Shown here in pieces: positions 5,135 through 5,546 of a stretch of 5,546 nucleotides of DNA (position 1 is its first letter; each line of letters begins with the position of its first letter). Source of the stretch: an uncultured Sutterella sp. (lineage in GTDB: Bacteria > Pseudomonadota > Gammaproteobacteria > Burkholderiales > Burkholderiaceae_F); NCBI GenBank assembly GCA_900553105.1, contig USCE01000099.1:1-5546 (forward strand), given 5' to 3'. The notes below the pieces were generated by a model, which was given only the letters and a program-made list of their open reading frames with translations, was not told where the DNA came from and made no database searches. Position numbers and translations under genes: made by a program.

Positions 5135-5546
5135 GTGTCCGAATTAGATTTAAAAGAGCACGAGACCGAACGTGCTAACGCTGCCGAGCTTATCTATGGG
5201 CTTGAAGATCGACCACCTTTGAAAGAAACGTTTTTTGCGGCTTTACAACACATGTTGGCAATTTTCGTAGCCATCATCACACCGCCATTAATCATTGCCG
5301 GTGCGTTAAAGCTTGATCTGGAAACAACCGGGTACTTAGTTTCGATGTCTTTGATGGTCTCCGGCATCGCCACCTTCATTCAGTGTCGAACTCTCGGGCC
5401 TATTGGGTGCGGGCTTTTATGCATTCAAGGAACGAGTTTCTCTTTTATCGGACCAGTTATTTCTGCTGGTATGACCGGTGGGTTGGCCAGTATTTTCGGC
5501 GCTACGATTGCTGCCTCTACCGTTGAAATGTTCGTTAGCCGTATCC
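5135..5546 (+). CDS. NCS2-family xanthine/uracil permease, N-terminal part (3' truncated by window)
   Basis: An open frame runs from GTG 5135 to the window edge and gives 137 residues of an inner-membrane nucleobase:cation symporter. A short acidic cytoplasmic N-terminus leads to LIYGLEDRPPL (19-29), then the first membrane segment with the NCS2 signature Q38-H39 and VAIITPPLIIAGAL (45-58). Further segments carry SMSLMVSGIATFIQ (70-83) and GPIGCGLLCIQGTSFSF (88-104). These closely follow E. coli XanP/XanQ, where the QH motif histidine is needed for xanthine binding, so xanthine is the likely substrate; uracil or urate carriers of the same family cannot be excluded from the N-terminus alone. 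AAGGA (5124-5128), overlapping the xpt stop, lies six bases before the GTG. An in-frame TTG at 5129 is too close to it. The 9-nt gap to xpt indicates co-transcription: uptake followed by phosphoribosylation. Confidence 0.93.
   Translation, partial: MSELDLKEHETERANAAELIYGLEDRPPLKETFFAALQHMLAIFVAIITPPLIIAGALKLDLETTGYLVSMSLMVSGIATFIQCRTLGPIGCGLLCIQGTSFSFIGPVISAGMTGGLASIFGATIAASTVEMFVSRI

Noticed and set aside
4778..5379. Minus-strand open frames opposite xpt and the permease
   Set aside because: They are shadows of two well-recognised plus-strand genes, without their own start signals.

Overview
The window reads as ordinary chromosomal DNA of a Gram-negative proteobacterium, most likely a betaproteobacterium of the order Burkholderiales. 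The grounds are a lipoprotein lytic transglycosylase (MltA) divergent from an rpe-gph pair, a neighbourhood typical of that order, and a periplasmic DUF1311/LprI-like protein. Base composition is moderate by eye rather than the high GC of Burkholderia or Bordetella. That would fit a gut-associated family such as Sutterellaceae, but this assignment is inference.

Left part (1-1541): the 3' end of a TauE/SafE-type membrane exporter gene runs rightward off the left edge. It converges on mltA (minus strand), which encodes an outer-membrane lytic transglycosylase, with only 21 bp between the two stop codons. A 160-bp divergent intergenic region follows.

Middle part (1542-4295): a tightly packed plus-strand cluster. 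It holds a possible 15-codon leader ORF whose stop overlaps the rpe start, then rpe (ribulose-5-phosphate epimerase), gph (phosphoglycolate phosphatase, 14-nt overlap), an exported DUF1311/LprI-like protein (4-nt overlap) and ung (uracil-DNA glycosylase, 8-nt gap). Rpe and Gph belong together metabolically (pentose phosphate/Calvin-type carbon flow and 2-phosphoglycolate clean-up). The last two genes appear to be passengers on the same transcript.

Right part (4296-5546): a tRNA-Phe(GAA) gene has its own promoter and a strong intrinsic terminator with a UACG loop. It is followed by xpt (xanthine phosphoribosyltransferase) and the 5' part of an NCS2 xanthine/uracil permease gene that runs off the right edge. 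These two form a xanthine uptake-and-salvage operon.

Every stretch is accounted for by recognisable genes, and no non-coding stretch exceeds about 170 bp. I see no CRISPR array, insertion sequence, phage gene or wholly new system. The most interesting local signals are the leader-ORF/hairpin arrangement in front of rpe, the pairing of an LprI-like putative lysozyme inhibitor with the divergent mltA, and a Firmicutes-style xpt with a pyrimidine-rich leader that lacks a ribosome-binding site.
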